Assembly (NCBI GenBank): GCA_026129525.1
Contig: JAHCHW010000001.1
Location: 124,001 to 188,000, forward strand
Source: Chitinophagales bacterium
Lineage (GTDB): Bacteria; Bacteroidota; Bacteroidia; Chitinophagales; LD1
Direction of reading: 5' to 3'
Length of the DNA: 64,000 bases
The notes below the pieces were generated by a model that saw only the letters and a list, made by a program, of their open reading frames with translations, was not told the DNA's origin and did no database searches. Positions within the stretch are counted from its first letter, which is position 1; every line of letters starts with the position of its first letter. This document shows, one piece after another, positions 53,748 through 63,508 of this stretch. Both the position numbers and the translations under genes were made by a program.

Positions 53748-55187
53748 ATGAACCGTATACACCGTATTGTTTCCAAAAGCATTTTACTGTATGCCGTATT
53801 GCTTTTTTGCCATGTTGCCGTTGCCCAACAGCTTATGCCCATTGCCGGCTATTTTAAGCCGGGCGAAACACCCAAATTTGGTGAAACACTGTCGGATACT
53901 ATTTACAACGCGGGCAGCTACCCCGCTCATTTTTATGCGGCAGGCAACCACCTTTTGCCAAATACCGATCAATCTTTTTTGCACCGATATAGCAATTTTA
54001 CCAATTGGCTTACAACCGGCACCGAAAAACTTACTGCCGACCAACGCAGGCTTACCTATGCTACCCGCCTTGCTACTTTGCAAAAAAATATTTTCGGCAG
54101 CAATACTACCGGCTTAAATGCCCCACCTGCCACCGAGTTGCAAACTGCATTGCTCAACCCCATTGTGGCTTTTCACTCATTTAATTCGGTTGATGCAGCT
54201 ACTTTTTTTGTAAACACACTTTGTGCGCTGGCAGCTATTGACACTGCCTGCAACTGCGATAACTTTAAAATAGCCCAACTTAAACACTACACCGTTGCCG
54301 AGTTTCGTATGGGCAACAAATGGGTAGCTATTGACCCCGCGCCAGACGCCCCCGCTTTGCTTTTTGCCAACGGCAAAGGCGGTTACTATGCTGCCGCTGA
54401 GTTGGTTGCCGATACTGCGTTGGTACGTAAGGGCATAAAAAACCAAAACTACCGGCATGTAAACGCCCGGGGCGAAACGCTTTTCACTTGGCTACAGCGC
54501 CCTGAGCTTTACCCGCTAAAGTTTATTGGCGGAACTTATACCCCGGTTGCTATTACCCCAACCGCCCTCACAAAAACCGATGCCGAAATTATATTGCCAC
54601 CGGGCGCAGCGCTTGTTTTTAGCATAAAGAACGATGGGTTAAACATTGATACATCCACCGCTGCCGGGCGCAATCTTTTTAATGAGGCTTTCGCTATTTA
54701 TACCCAGTACAACAACAACGAAGATGATAAACTGATAGAGAAAATTATTACCCTGCTCGCCAACTACGAAGGCATTACCCGCGAGCAAGCCATGCAGGCA
54801 GCCGCTGTCGAAAAGGTGAGCGTACAAGGCAGCAAATCAGGGTTTACCTTTACAGGCAAGTACACTGCTTTCCCCTATCACCCTGTTGCCGAAATAGTTA
54901 TTCCGCCACATACCGATACTATTGTAATAGGAAGAGATCTGAAAGCCCCTTTTGTGCTAAACGTTGAAGGTGAGTCGCTATGGCAACCGGCAGGCAACGA
55001 GAGGGTACAACCGCAAACTACCGTTCAACTGCTCAACAACGGTGTATTGCCGCCCAACACCGAACCTAAGCATTTCCGCGTGTATATTAACCCCCGTATG
55101 TACAACTGGCTGGGCGGGTGGAGCATAGTAAAAATGAAAGATGCCGATAAACTTACTCATAGTAGAAAAAAAGTGAGTATGCACTAA
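53748..55187 (+). CDS. Secreted transglutaminase-like protein, divergent
   Basis: This 479-residue protein has a signal peptide (residues 1-26, SILLYAVLLFCHVAVAQ). The central part carries a faint C-H-D series: Cys in FFVNTLCALAAID, His in LKHYTVAEFRMGNKW and Asp in VAIDPAPDAP. It aligns in order with the GHLVAEVFYDAQWHMFDAD region of 2594 and 58126, so I read it as a remote member of the same family. Function is unproven, since the Cys context is poor. The C-terminal ~150 residues are beta-rich with several PP.TDTI-like turns. It stands between the interrupted SGNH gene and a convergent PhyH gene. Confidence 0.6.
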   Translation: MNRIHRIVSKSILLYAVLLFCHVAVAQQLMPIAGYFKPGETPKFGETLSDTIYNAGSYPAHFYAAGNHLLPNTDQSFLHRYSNFTNWLTTGTEKLTADQRRLTYATRLATLQKNIFGSNTTGLNAPPATELQTALLNPIVAFHSFNSVDAATFFVNTLCALAAIDTACNCDNFKIAQLKHYTVAEFRMGNKWVAIDPAPDAPALLFANGKGGYYAAAELVADTALVRKGIKNQNYRHVNARGETLFTWLQRPELYPLKFIGGTYTPVAITPTALTKTDAEIILPPGAALVFSIKNDGLNIDTSTAAGRNLFNEAFAIYTQYNNNEDDKLIEKIITLLANYEGITREQAMQAAAVEKVSVQGSKSGFTFTGKYTAFPYHPVAEIVIPPHTDTIVIGRDLKAPFVLNVEGESLWQPAGNERVQPQTTVQLLNNGVLPPNTEPKHFRVYINPRMYNWLGGWSIVKMKDADKLTHSRKKVSMH

Positions 55188-55217
55188 TAACCGCTATCGA
55201 GCAAAACCATATTGCCC

Positions 55218-56051
55218 CTAAACATTTTCTGACCGAAAAAAATTATCGGGCTTAAATACTACGGGAAGTTCGGGTATAAACTTTACAAACCGGCTGGTTG
55301 CAGGCGGCTGCGGGTTGCGGAACGCGGCATTTACAAAAAAATCTTTAGTGTGTTCGTACAAACTTACTTGCTCGCCTGAGGGAGCACCGGCATTATAGTA
55401 AACCGTAGCCATGGGGGCGTTTACATCAATCAGTTTAATAATTACTGCCAGCCTTGTTTTACCGGATGTATTTTGCCCCGTACAATGCAGCATGCTGTTA
55501 TTAAAAAAAAGTGCTTCCCCGGCTTTCATGTTCAGACAGGTAAGTTTGGGGGTTAGCAGGTGTTCTACTTTTTCGTATGCATAAGGCATAGATGGGGTGC
55601 TGTACGGAGGAAGCCACTTTTGGCTGCCCGAAAGAAGGCAAATTTGTCCGTTGCGCTCATCAATATCGCACAGCGGAATCCAAACACCTATGTTGTTAAA
55701 CCCCTCAATGGTCATTGAAGTGTCCAGGTGCATGCCTTTATAGCTGTCGCCACCCGATTTTTTTACAAAATAGATGGAGCAAACCCAGTAATAATTTTTA
55801 AGATGCTGCTCTATTAACGAACCGCAAATGTTTAGTACTTCCTTATTAACCGCCTGTATAGTAGCAGCCGGAGTGGTGGCTACCGTGTCATACACAGCCG
55901 GTAACTGGTCAAGTTTAAAGTGCTTATGAAAAATGTTCTCCAACGCACTTATCTGCCATTCATTAAGAAATGGAACAGTGGCAAATCCCTTGTCGGAGTA
56001 TTGCTGTTGAACCGATAAATCAGTGAACTGCATGTAATTGTTATCGCTCAT
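55218..56051 (-). CDS. PhyH-family dioxygenase
   Basis: This 277-residue protein has HxD in KGMHLDTSMTIEG (~residue 128), distal His in NNSMLHCTGQN and Arg in GKTRLAVIIK. VWIPLCDIDERNGQICLLSGSQK is the core. It uses HLD, not HQD or HRD as in most others here. It is a single-gene unit on the minus strand, convergent with 53748 (30-bp gap) and divergent from the membrane protein at 56161 (109-bp gap). In-frame ATG 18 nt downstream is an alternative start. Confidence 0.84.
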   Translation of the reverse strand: MSDNNYMQFTDLSVQQQYSDKGFATVPFLNEWQISALENIFHKHFKLDQLPAVYDTVATTPAATIQAVNKEVLNICGSLIEQHLKNYYWVCSIYFVKKSGGDSYKGMHLDTSMTIEGFNNIGVWIPLCDIDERNGQICLLSGSQKWLPPYSTPSMPYAYEKVEHLLTPKLTCLNMKAGEALFFNNSMLHCTGQNTSGKTRLAVIIKLIDVNAPMATVYYNAGAPSGEQVSLYEHTKDFFVNAAFRNPQPPATSRFVKFIPELPVVFKPDNFFRSENV

Positions 56052-56160
56052 CTGCTTAAACTTTACTTTACTGCTGCGGTTAAAATGTACCTTTCAAATT
56101 TTGTTATCGCTAACCTAAACAGATTATCTGCGTTTGCTAAATTTATAAACAAAATGATGC

Positions 56161-57588
56161 TTGAAAAGTATAGTTAAGGTAGCTGCGGTTGTTTTGGTTA
56201 GCGGACTGTGCCTGCAGTTTTTGGGTGCCATTGTTATTGGTTGCCTGTACACCCGCCCCAATGCTGAAGTGCTTGATATAATGGCCGATATAAACCGCAG
56301 CGGGCTGCTTTCAGCAGCCGAGCGCATGATGTTGAATTATGACGGGCGTTATTTTACTAACTTGCTGCATGGAATGAACCCGGTAGCTTACGGCTACATT
56401 AACGCCTATGCTTACATGCCCCTGGCAGCTATTATCGTATTTGTTCTATCGGTTTTTTTATGGTTAAAAACATTTCTTCACCTTTCTTTCGGGCGCGGGG
56501 TTCTTGCAGCGCTGTTGTTAAGCTACATACACTTTGCGTTAAGTCCCGATATAAGCAGTGAACTGTTTAATCTTATAGCCGTGTATGTGTATTTGTACGG
56601 CATAAGCCTATGGATGGTATGGACAGCAGCCGCATACCGCTATTACACCGCTACCGTTCAAACAGTTAAAAGCCTGTGGTTTATTACAGCGGCAGTTTGC
56701 CTGTTTGCCTCTACCGGTACTAACGAACAAATTCTGCTGCTGAACATGGCAACGCTGTTTGGCGGGGGGATATTAGCAGGTAATTTTTCGAAATTGAAAC
56801 CGCTGCTTCCGCTTGCACTGCTGGGCTTTATTAGTGCCTTGTTTTTTGTTTCCTGCCCGGGGTGGCGATACCGCGTACTAATTGAGGAGCACACACTACC
56901 GCAAACCGAGGGTGGAGTATTTTTAAACGGACTGATTGCCTATTGGAGCAGTATCCAACAGTTATTGGTAAGCAGTTGCCTGCTTTTTCCGTTTTTCTTA
57001 GTGCTAATTGGCATGGTAATACCTCATGGTTCGGTTAGTATTCTGCCTTTCAAAAAAGTTTTGCTGTGGTGCGGCTTAGTGCTGCTTGCAGGTTTTGCCG
57101 GAGCATTTATTTACCTGATAGGTGTTCAAAACACCGGCAACCCGCCCGGTCGAATTTTTTGTGTAAGTAATTTTTTAATACAACTATGTGCGGTAGTGTT
57201 TACCGCATACCTGCCCCGCCCGTTCAAACCGGATAAAACAATTTTAATTATCGCCCTTGTTGCTTTTACTATGGCATCGCTGTTTGGTAAAAACAATTAC
57301 ACCCTAATTATAAGCGAATACCGCACCGGCATTTATGAAAAGTTTTCTGCCATTTATCAAAAACGAATGGCGCAAATACATGCTGCCCAACGGCAGCAAC
57401 AAGGCTGGCGAAGTGCTTGCTTTGATAATGACACACTAACAGAAAACACTATTTATTATTCGGTTGAAATGTTACCCAACCGCCAGTCGTCCAATGCCAG
57501 CTATGAAAAATATTTTGGTATTGATGAGGTGTTCTTTTGTTCCGATACAGTACGCAAATCAGATTTATTTTTAAAAGGGTTGCCGTGA
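56161..57588 (+). CDS. Polytopic membrane protein, GT-C-like
   Basis: This 475-residue protein has about 10-11 hydrophobic helices. The start is taken as TTG 56161 because a TGA lies two codons upstream in frame and no ATG is near; ATGATG at 56154-56159 is out of frame. The first luminal loop after helix 1 holds NYDGRYFTNLLHG, an acidic loop of the kind found in GT-C type membrane glycosyltransferases and DUF6056-like proteins. A soluble tail of about 90 residues follows the last helix. It may transfer a sugar from a lipid carrier outside the membrane. It overlaps the next small gene in a GTGA. Confidence 0.6.
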   Translation: MKSIVKVAAVVLVSGLCLQFLGAIVIGCLYTRPNAEVLDIMADINRSGLLSAAERMMLNYDGRYFTNLLHGMNPVAYGYINAYAYMPLAAIIVFVLSVFLWLKTFLHLSFGRGVLAALLLSYIHFALSPDISSELFNLIAVYVYLYGISLWMVWTAAAYRYYTATVQTVKSLWFITAAVCLFASTGTNEQILLLNMATLFGGGILAGNFSKLKPLLPLALLGFISALFFVSCPGWRYRVLIEEHTLPQTEGGVFLNGLIAYWSSIQQLLVSSCLLFPFFLVLIGMVIPHGSVSILPFKKVLLWCGLVLLAGFAGAFIYLIGVQNTGNPPGRIFCVSNFLIQLCAVVFTAYLPRPFKPDKTILIIALVAFTMASLFGKNNYTLIISEYRTGIYEKFSAIYQKRMAQIHAAQRQQQGWRSACFDNDTLTENTIYYSVEMLPNRQSSNASYEKYFGIDEVFFCSDTVRKSDLFLKGLP

Positions 57589-58070
57589 AACTTCCATTTC
57601 AATACTCACTTGTTTTATTGGTTGGTATAATGTTAACCACCGTATCGTACAGGTTAAACAAACGCGCTTTTGTAAACAATACCGATATATACCTCACCAT
57701 TATTGGAGAAAACCCCGGTAAGGTGGCGTTTTCCGACTCTTGTTTACAACAAATTAAAATGCAGTTGCATAATGCAACGCTTGCCGGGGCAAATAAAAAC
57801 TTAACCGACACGCTTCGCTTACTCATAAACCATCCGGCAATGTTTCTTAAACGCGTACAAGACATTACCAGCCTGCATACCACTGCTAACGATCAAATAA
57901 ACATTACACCACACACCGTTGCGGTTTCGTTAATGAGCGGCACCAAACATAGGCTACCTCTAACAATAAGGTTTAACAGAAACAATGATTTTTTGCTGTG
58001 TACCGAAATTACCGGCATTGATTTGCTGCTGATGGATGTAAGCAGAGCATTTACTTACGGAAAGCGATAG
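57585..58070 (+). CDS. Unrecognised single-pass membrane protein
   Basis: This 161-residue protein is annotated from GTG 57585, overlapping the previous stop in GTGA; a start 48 nt upstream lies inside the preceding gene. One N-terminal hydrophobic segment (QYSLVLLVGIMLTTVSY) is followed by a ~130-residue extracytoplasmic domain of mixed alpha/beta character. It contains FSDSCLQQIK and NDFLLCTEITG (two Cys that could form a disulfide). I do not recognise the family. Coupling to the GT-C-like gene suggests an accessory subunit. Confidence 0.5.
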   Translation: MKLPFQYSLVLLVGIMLTTVSYRLNKRAFVNNTDIYLTIIGENPGKVAFSDSCLQQIKMQLHNATLAGANKNLTDTLRLLINHPAMFLKRVQDITSLHTTANDQINITPHTVAVSLMSGTKHRLPLTIRFNRNNDFLLCTEITGIDLLLMDVSRAFTYGKR

Positions 58071-58125
58071 ATTGCTGCGAATGATTGGCTGATAGAAAAT
58101 ACCTGCCCGATTGCATACCGGTAAC

Positions 58126-59424
58126 TTATTGTTTTACCGAACTTTCAACAACTACCGGGGTTGGCTGCAAAAAAGGGAAGGTTACAGAGTTAAAATCGAA
58201 TGTGGTTCTAACATTCAATTTTTTTACCTGCTTTTCGGTTAAGCCGGTAATTCTTAGTTGGTACTGATAATAGATATTGGTATCGGCAGGAGCATTAAAT
58301 TCGATGAAATCGAGAGGCATTTTCTTCGTTTTTGAATTAAATGGCAAAGCAATAGTATCGCCCGAAACTCTGCTTACTGCAATAAACTCCAGTTTGTACT
58401 TGCCGGAATACGGAACAACAACACTTACCCTTTTAACATAGTAAGGCAATTGCTCATTAATTATAAATACAGCTTCACCCTGCTGCATAACTGTTGCTGA
58501 CGGACTACCCAAATGCCTTACAATTTCACCAAGCGTACAATATTTATACGAGGGTTGAATAAATCTGGTATAAGCCGAAGTTTTAGAACACGAATAATAC
58601 AATGTGTCGTATTCATTCAGGCGCACATGCATTGTCCAATCTGTATGTTGGTTATTGTAGGGTAATGTGTGTAGTAAGCCGGAATCAACGGAATAAGTTT
58701 TCATGTACTTTCTGTAATGCTTGTACCCGGTAAAATGATTATTGGGCAATATGATTGATTTTTCTTTCAGAATATTACCCGCAGGGTCTTTGGCTAACTC
58801 TTCTACGCTCAACACTTCGTGCTTACTGTCTAAAAAAATTACATTTTCATCAGCATCAAACATGTGCCACTTTTTATCGTAATATATTTCTGCCACTATG
58901 TGCCCGTTTAACGAAACTACCCGCGAGTTTAAACCCGATGCCTTGGCTATGTTGCTTAGTATGCCGGCTTTTTCGCCACACATAAAATAGGGGAAGTTAA
59001 CCAGTGCGCGCGGATGCTGATTATCCAATAAATTACTTTCATAAGGAAACGCATAATGAAAACCCGACACGGAACATAGCTTCCATATTGCAAATGCTTT
59101 CTCTTTATCGGCTGCAGCATTTGCCAACATGGTTTCAATCATTTTGCTGCTGCTCGAAAAATTAATCCCGTTCAACGAATAAAAGCAAACAGTAAGCGGT
59201 AACGTATCAGAGTTTACAAATCCAATTGTAAACTTGCTTGCATTTTGCTTACTGGTATGTAAAGTATCGGTTGAGTTTCCGCTAACGGTAATCAGTGTAG
59301 ATGAAATGGCAGCGTTACAAGTAACCAACAAATATACCGGCAGCAACAGGGGGCTAACCATAAACAAGCACCTGTAAATTATACCGCGCTTTTTCAACCT
59401 TGAAAAACATCCGGATTTGAACAT
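58126..59424 (-). CDS. Secreted transglutaminase-like protein
   Basis: This 432-residue protein has an N-terminal basic stretch followed by a hydrophobic signal (FMVSPLLLPVYLLVTCNAAIS, Cys at ~residue 36 in a lipobox-like VTCN). The transglutaminase-like core has Cys in YFMCGEKAGIL, His in LNGHIVAEIYY and Asp in WHMFDADENV, in the same order as 2594-3874. The C-terminal half is beta-rich and has segments such as LPYYVKRVSVVVPYSGKYK comparable to LPYAITKVQVRLTEGSG in the paralogue. A single minus-strand gene, divergent from 59525 (100-bp gap). Exact chemistry unknown. Confidence 0.72.
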   Translation of the reverse strand: MFKSGCFSRLKKRGIIYRCLFMVSPLLLPVYLLVTCNAAISSTLITVSGNSTDTLHTSKQNASKFTIGFVNSDTLPLTVCFYSLNGINFSSSSKMIETMLANAAADKEKAFAIWKLCSVSGFHYAFPYESNLLDNQHPRALVNFPYFMCGEKAGILSNIAKASGLNSRVVSLNGHIVAEIYYDKKWHMFDADENVIFLDSKHEVLSVEELAKDPAGNILKEKSIILPNNHFTGYKHYRKYMKTYSVDSGLLHTLPYNNQHTDWTMHVRLNEYDTLYYSCSKTSAYTRFIQPSYKYCTLGEIVRHLGSPSATVMQQGEAVFIINEQLPYYVKRVSVVVPYSGKYKLEFIAVSRVSGDTIALPFNSKTKKMPLDFIEFNAPADTNIYYQYQLRITGLTEKQVKKLNVRTTFDFNSVTFPFLQPTPVVVESSVKQ

Positions 59425-59524
59425 ATAGCCAATGTAATAGTTTTAGCAGTGTTTTAAATTCTCAACATTTTTTGCTGCTCCCCTTCTGTTTGATTTTCCT
59501 CTAAAAAATCTTTACCATTACAAT

Positions 59525-60895
59525 ATGCGTGTGTTGTTATTGAATTTACCCTGCCAATTGCAAGTTACCCGAAGATACATGTGCTCTACCCAGAACGAAA
59601 TGTATCTTTTTCCGCCCCACGACCTGCTGGCACTGGCGGGCATGGCAAAGCAATGCGGGCATGAAGTTTATTTCTGTGATGCGGTGGCCGAAAAAATGGG
59701 GCGCGAAGCTGCGCTTCAGCACATTCAACAGGTAAGCCCTGATATGGTGGTAAGCATAATGAGTTTTGAATGGTTTGATAAGGATGTGGAGGAGGTGCGT
59801 GCTATTCGCCAAAAATTTCCGCACATTAAAATCGGCTTGTTTGGTCATTATCCTACCCATTTTCCTCAGGAAACTATGGAGCTTACCCATGCCGATTTTG
59901 TAATGCTGGGGGAGCCTGACCATGTTTTTGCCAACCTTTTACAAGCTATGCAGAACGGCCCTTTACCGCAGCATGTTACCGGCACAGCCGTAAAAAACAA
60001 CGATGGCAGTATAACGGTAAATGAAGAGGACCGCAGGGTGCCCAACCCCAATGTGCTTCCTATGCCTCCGTATGAAATGCTTAAAGCCGAACTCTATCGC
60101 GAGCCGTTCCTGAAATCGCCTTTTGGTATGATTCAAAGCGCACGCGGGTGCCCTTTTATGTGTAATTATTGTGTGCATTCGTTTGGCACTAAACTTACTG
60201 CGCTTACTCCCGAAAATGTGATTGAACACATTCTGCATTGGAAAAAAACTCACAACATTCAATCGCTGCGGTTTATTGACGATACGTTTACGGCTGTGCC
60301 ATCGCGTGTTATTAAAATTTGCAAGTTGATGATTGAAAACAATATTAACCTGCAATGGAGTTGCCTGAGCCGTGCCGATACCCTAAACGAGGAAATGCTG
60401 CACTGGATGAAAAAGGCGGGCTGCATTCGCTTGGCTATTGGTATTGAAACCGCCAGCCAAAGGCTAATGGATGAACTGAACAAAGGAACTACTGCTGAGG
60501 AGGCATTGACCAATGTGCTGAAGGCAAAAAACATGGGTTTTCAGATTATGACTTTTTATTTGGTGGGCATACCCGGTGAAACCGAAGCGGATGTAGATGC
60601 CAGTATTGAGTTTGCAAAAAAAACAAGCCATTTTATTTCGGTTGATGAGTTGTTGGTGTACCCCGGCACTCCGCTCTACGATAAGTACGCCCACTTAGTT
60701 GAGTTTTCGCTGTACCCATATACAAACAGGTTTAAAAACCATGAGCACAACCGCCTGGCCACTGCCCGTAAAAACCGCTTTTTTAAAAGTTTTTATCTAA
60801 GCCCGAGTTTTATGCTTTCTGCTCCTAAGCAGGTTTTTGCCCATTATTCGCTTAAAGATGCAGTGCGCTATGTTTTAAGAAGGTCGAATGACTAA
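59525..60895 (+). CDS. B12-binding-type radical SAM protein
   Basis: This 456-residue protein has an N-terminal cobalamin-type domain (VLLLNLPCQL, PPHDLLALAGMAKQCGHEV, VVSIMSFEW, IGLFGHYPTHF). The core is SARGCPFMCNYCVHSFG (CxxxCxxC, ~residue 205), then LRFIDDTFTA and IGIETASQRLMDELNKG. It belongs to a different subgroup from the 46019/48867 pair, lacking the CTFCTSPDMWG signature. It starts a plus-strand set with the GT-C-like gene at 60911 (15-bp gap), SGNH 62308 and the next radical SAM gene. Target unknown. Confidence 0.83.
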   Translation: MRVLLLNLPCQLQVTRRYMCSTQNEMYLFPPHDLLALAGMAKQCGHEVYFCDAVAEKMGREAALQHIQQVSPDMVVSIMSFEWFDKDVEEVRAIRQKFPHIKIGLFGHYPTHFPQETMELTHADFVMLGEPDHVFANLLQAMQNGPLPQHVTGTAVKNNDGSITVNEEDRRVPNPNVLPMPPYEMLKAELYREPFLKSPFGMIQSARGCPFMCNYCVHSFGTKLTALTPENVIEHILHWKKTHNIQSLRFIDDTFTAVPSRVIKICKLMIENNINLQWSCLSRADTLNEEMLHWMKKAGCIRLAIGIETASQRLMDELNKGTTAEEALTNVLKAKNMGFQIMTFYLVGIPGETEADVDASIEFAKKTSHFISVDELLVYPGTPLYDKYAHLVEFSLYPYTNRFKNHEHNRLATARKNRFFKSFYLSPSFMLSAPKQVFAHYSLKDAVRYVLRRSND

Positions 60896-60910
60896 AATGC
60901 AATTTGGTTT

Positions 60911-62308
60911 ATGGCAAAGAAACTAGTTACACTGTTAGCAGTTGCTTTAATAGTGTTTTTTGTGCCCCCCCTCCCTTGCAGCAATAGTTATTTTTTTGAA
61001 GGCGGATACAATCCGGATGCATTCGAGTACTTTATGCCTGCCGCCAATTTCGCCCTGCATAACAAGTTTCCGTACTATGGGTTTATGAGCAATATGAACA
61101 GCTATCATATTCATAGGGCACCCGAAAGTGTAAAATACTTTGCCGATACCTACAAGGCCGGCAGTATAGTGTTTGTGAGTAAGCCGCCTTTGTATTCGCT
61201 GTTGTTAGGTGTTTGTTTTAAACTGTTTGGCTTTAATGTGTGTACAGCAGCTACGCTAAACTATGTTTTACTAATAGTAACGGTTATTAGCATGTTGTTC
61301 GCAGCATATATTATGGGGAAATACACCGGGGTTTTACTGCTTATCCCTATTACATTGGTGTATGCTAAAAGCTTTTTGCCCGATGTTTGGAATACCGATG
61401 CCGAAATGCTTTCAGCGGCACTTACAGCCCTTTCTTTTGTTGCCGGTACATGGGCGTTTAAAAACTTTAATCGCAGCCGGATAATTCTTGCCGGGGTAGC
61501 TATGGCTCTTCTATTACTGTGCAAAGGTTACTTTGTATTTACTATGCTGTGTGTGTTACTTTTTTTGATGTGGCTTTTCATAAAAAGTAAGAATACCAAA
61601 TACCTACAGGCGCTGGTGTATTTTTCTGTTGGTGTTTGGGTGCCCCTTATTTGCTGGATGGCCTACATAAACCCATTGCTTAAAAGCGATATTACTAACC
61701 GGCTGGCTTTTGCTGAAAAACTGGAGGCTACCACTCCGCAAATATCCGTTGAAAACCGCGCACAGTTGTTTGCCCCCAACGGTGTGCCCCTTGCGGAAGC
61801 TATTGAAAATCTGAACAAGTTTCACCAGTATCAGCATGCCCGCGAAAACGGTTTTGTTTTTATCAGCAATCAAATAGGTAAATACAATATTCTTAACGTG
61901 CATAACGAATTTTGCACGGATGGCGATTTTCACCCGGAGTGGAGGTTGGTAAACAGTTCCTTTTACTACTCGTGCCTGCACGACCCTAACTATCTTAAAC
62001 TACTGAAGTTCTATAGCAACTTTCCAATAGTAGGCATGCAAATAACATGGGCTAAACTTACGTATAACAAGAATGTTTCTGTCTGGCTATTCTACAGCGT
62101 TTTTCTTTTGCTTGCTTTTTTGTTTTTTGTTGGCAGGCTGCCCGTAATTTATGTGCCCCCACATTTTATGCTTGCTACTGTTTTTATCATCCTTATTGCA
62201 TTTTATGGCGATGTCAGATTTATTTATACGATATTACCTGTTACATGTGTTATACTTGGCATGGCACTGATGAAAGCAATCCGTTTTCTTTTAACCGCGC
62301 GTAACTGA
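60911..62308 (+). CDS. GT-C-fold membrane glycosyltransferase-like protein
   Basis: This 465-residue protein has about 10 hydrophobic helices. After helix 1 a luminal loop has EGGYNPDAFEYFMPAAN (acidic residues expected for metal or lipid-phosphate sugar binding). SKPPLYSLLLGVCFKLFG matches the KPPL motif common in ArnT/PMT (GT39/GT83) proteins. The end has DVRFIYTILPVTCVILG, typical of the last helices. It would move sugar from a polyprenyl-phosphate donor on the periplasmic side. Its TGA overlaps the ATG of the SGNH gene. Confidence 0.72.
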   Translation: MAKKLVTLLAVALIVFFVPPLPCSNSYFFEGGYNPDAFEYFMPAANFALHNKFPYYGFMSNMNSYHIHRAPESVKYFADTYKAGSIVFVSKPPLYSLLLGVCFKLFGFNVCTAATLNYVLLIVTVISMLFAAYIMGKYTGVLLLIPITLVYAKSFLPDVWNTDAEMLSAALTALSFVAGTWAFKNFNRSRIILAGVAMALLLLCKGYFVFTMLCVLLFLMWLFIKSKNTKYLQALVYFSVGVWVPLICWMAYINPLLKSDITNRLAFAEKLEATTPQISVENRAQLFAPNGVPLAEAIENLNKFHQYQHARENGFVFISNQIGKYNILNVHNEFCTDGDFHPEWRLVNSSFYYSCLHDPNYLKLLKFYSNFPIVGMQITWAKLTYNKNVSVWLFYSVFLLLAFLFFVGRLPVIYVPPHFMLATVFIILIAFYGDVRFIYTILPVTCVILGMALMKAIRFLLTARN

Positions 62309-63438
62309 TGGGGTTTGTAACGAAGAGTTTGAAATTTCTTTTGGTACTGATTGTTATTGTTGTAATAACTGACCGCATAACCGGCTACTTTTTGTTTACA
62401 AACGACAGCCCTTTAACGGGTATTCGCAACTACCTGCTTAGTGATAACTCAGCCCCCCGTTATTTAGCACAGCCATATGTAAATTACATTAACCACCCCG
62501 ATTACATTTCGCTAAATGGCGAAAACCAGATAAACAATTTGGGCCTTCGCAATCCTACCAACACAAAAATTCCGAAACCTGCCGGTACGCTTCGTGTTTT
62601 GTTTTTGGGAGGCAGCACTACATATGGCGAGGTGGATAATGCCGGTGATGCCTTCCCGGCTTTGATTGAAAAAGCAATATCCGATTCTATTTCATTGCAC
62701 CCCCTTGCCGGTTTTAGTTCGGTGGAATGCCTTAACGCAGGCATGGGCGCGGCTACAACTGCCGAAATGCTTACGCAGTATCTATTTAAATACAAGTACC
62801 TGGATGCCGATATAGTAGTAATACATACCGGAATTAACGATGCTTTTGCTACCGCTTCCTTGCCGGGCTATGTTTACCAGCCCGATTACCACACGGTAAA
62901 GCGCATAATGGAAAACCCACATCCGGCAACTCCGTTTCTACGCCTTGTTGCGCATAGCTACATAGCCTCTTTATTTATCGGCAAAACTTACTACAGCGCC
63001 TATACCACCGGACACTTTACCAACAACGAGTTTTTACAATACCATAGCAATTTTTTATGGCTTGATAACGGAAACGAGAAAAAATTTCACCCAGCCACTA
63101 ATGCATTTTATAACAACCTAACCGAATTGGTGCGAAGCATTCATGCTTCGGGAAAAAAGATACTGTTGGTTACTGAAGTATTGATGCCCGAAAAAATGAA
63201 TACTGAAATGAAAGATATGCTTGCAGATGGTTTGGAACCCAACCGTTTGTTTATGCTACGGGTAGCAAAGGAAAACAATACAGCAGTATGCGATTTACAA
63301 AAATGTGATTTTCCCGATTCGGTGTTTGTTGATGCTGACGGTATACATCTTACTGTAGCGGGCGAAAAGATAAAGGCAAAAAAAATAGAACCCGTCTTAT
63401 GGCTGCTATTGCAACAGATAGGTTTAAGCAACAGGTGA
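62308..63438 (+). CDS. SGNH hydrolase with N-terminal anchor
   Basis: This 376-residue protein has one N-terminal hydrophobic segment (KFLLVLIVIVVITDRITGYF). The SGNH blocks are LGGSTTYGEVDNAGDAFP (Ser), NAGMGAATTAEM, HTGINDAF (Asn) and DADGIHLTVAGE (Asp-His). It differs from the GDSFTE subfamily and looks like a general SGNH esterase of Bacteroidota surface-polysaccharide loci. It begins on the last base of the previous stop (TGATG) and is followed by a damaged B12-type radical SAM gene. All catalytic residues are present. Confidence 0.8.
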   Translation: MGFVTKSLKFLLVLIVIVVITDRITGYFLFTNDSPLTGIRNYLLSDNSAPRYLAQPYVNYINHPDYISLNGENQINNLGLRNPTNTKIPKPAGTLRVLFLGGSTTYGEVDNAGDAFPALIEKAISDSISLHPLAGFSSVECLNAGMGAATTAEMLTQYLFKYKYLDADIVVIHTGINDAFATASLPGYVYQPDYHTVKRIMENPHPATPFLRLVAHSYIASLFIGKTYYSAYTTGHFTNNEFLQYHSNFLWLDNGNEKKFHPATNAFYNNLTELVRSIHASGKKILLVTEVLMPEKMNTEMKDMLADGLEPNRLFMLRVAKENNTAVCDLQKCDFPDSVFVDADGIHLTVAGEKIKAKKIEPVLWLLLQQIGLSNR

Positions 63439-63508
63439 CTGGAGGTTAATAGCAACGAAATTTATTGAGTTTAATGTATATTAGCAGTATCACTTAAACG
63501 AACATAGC

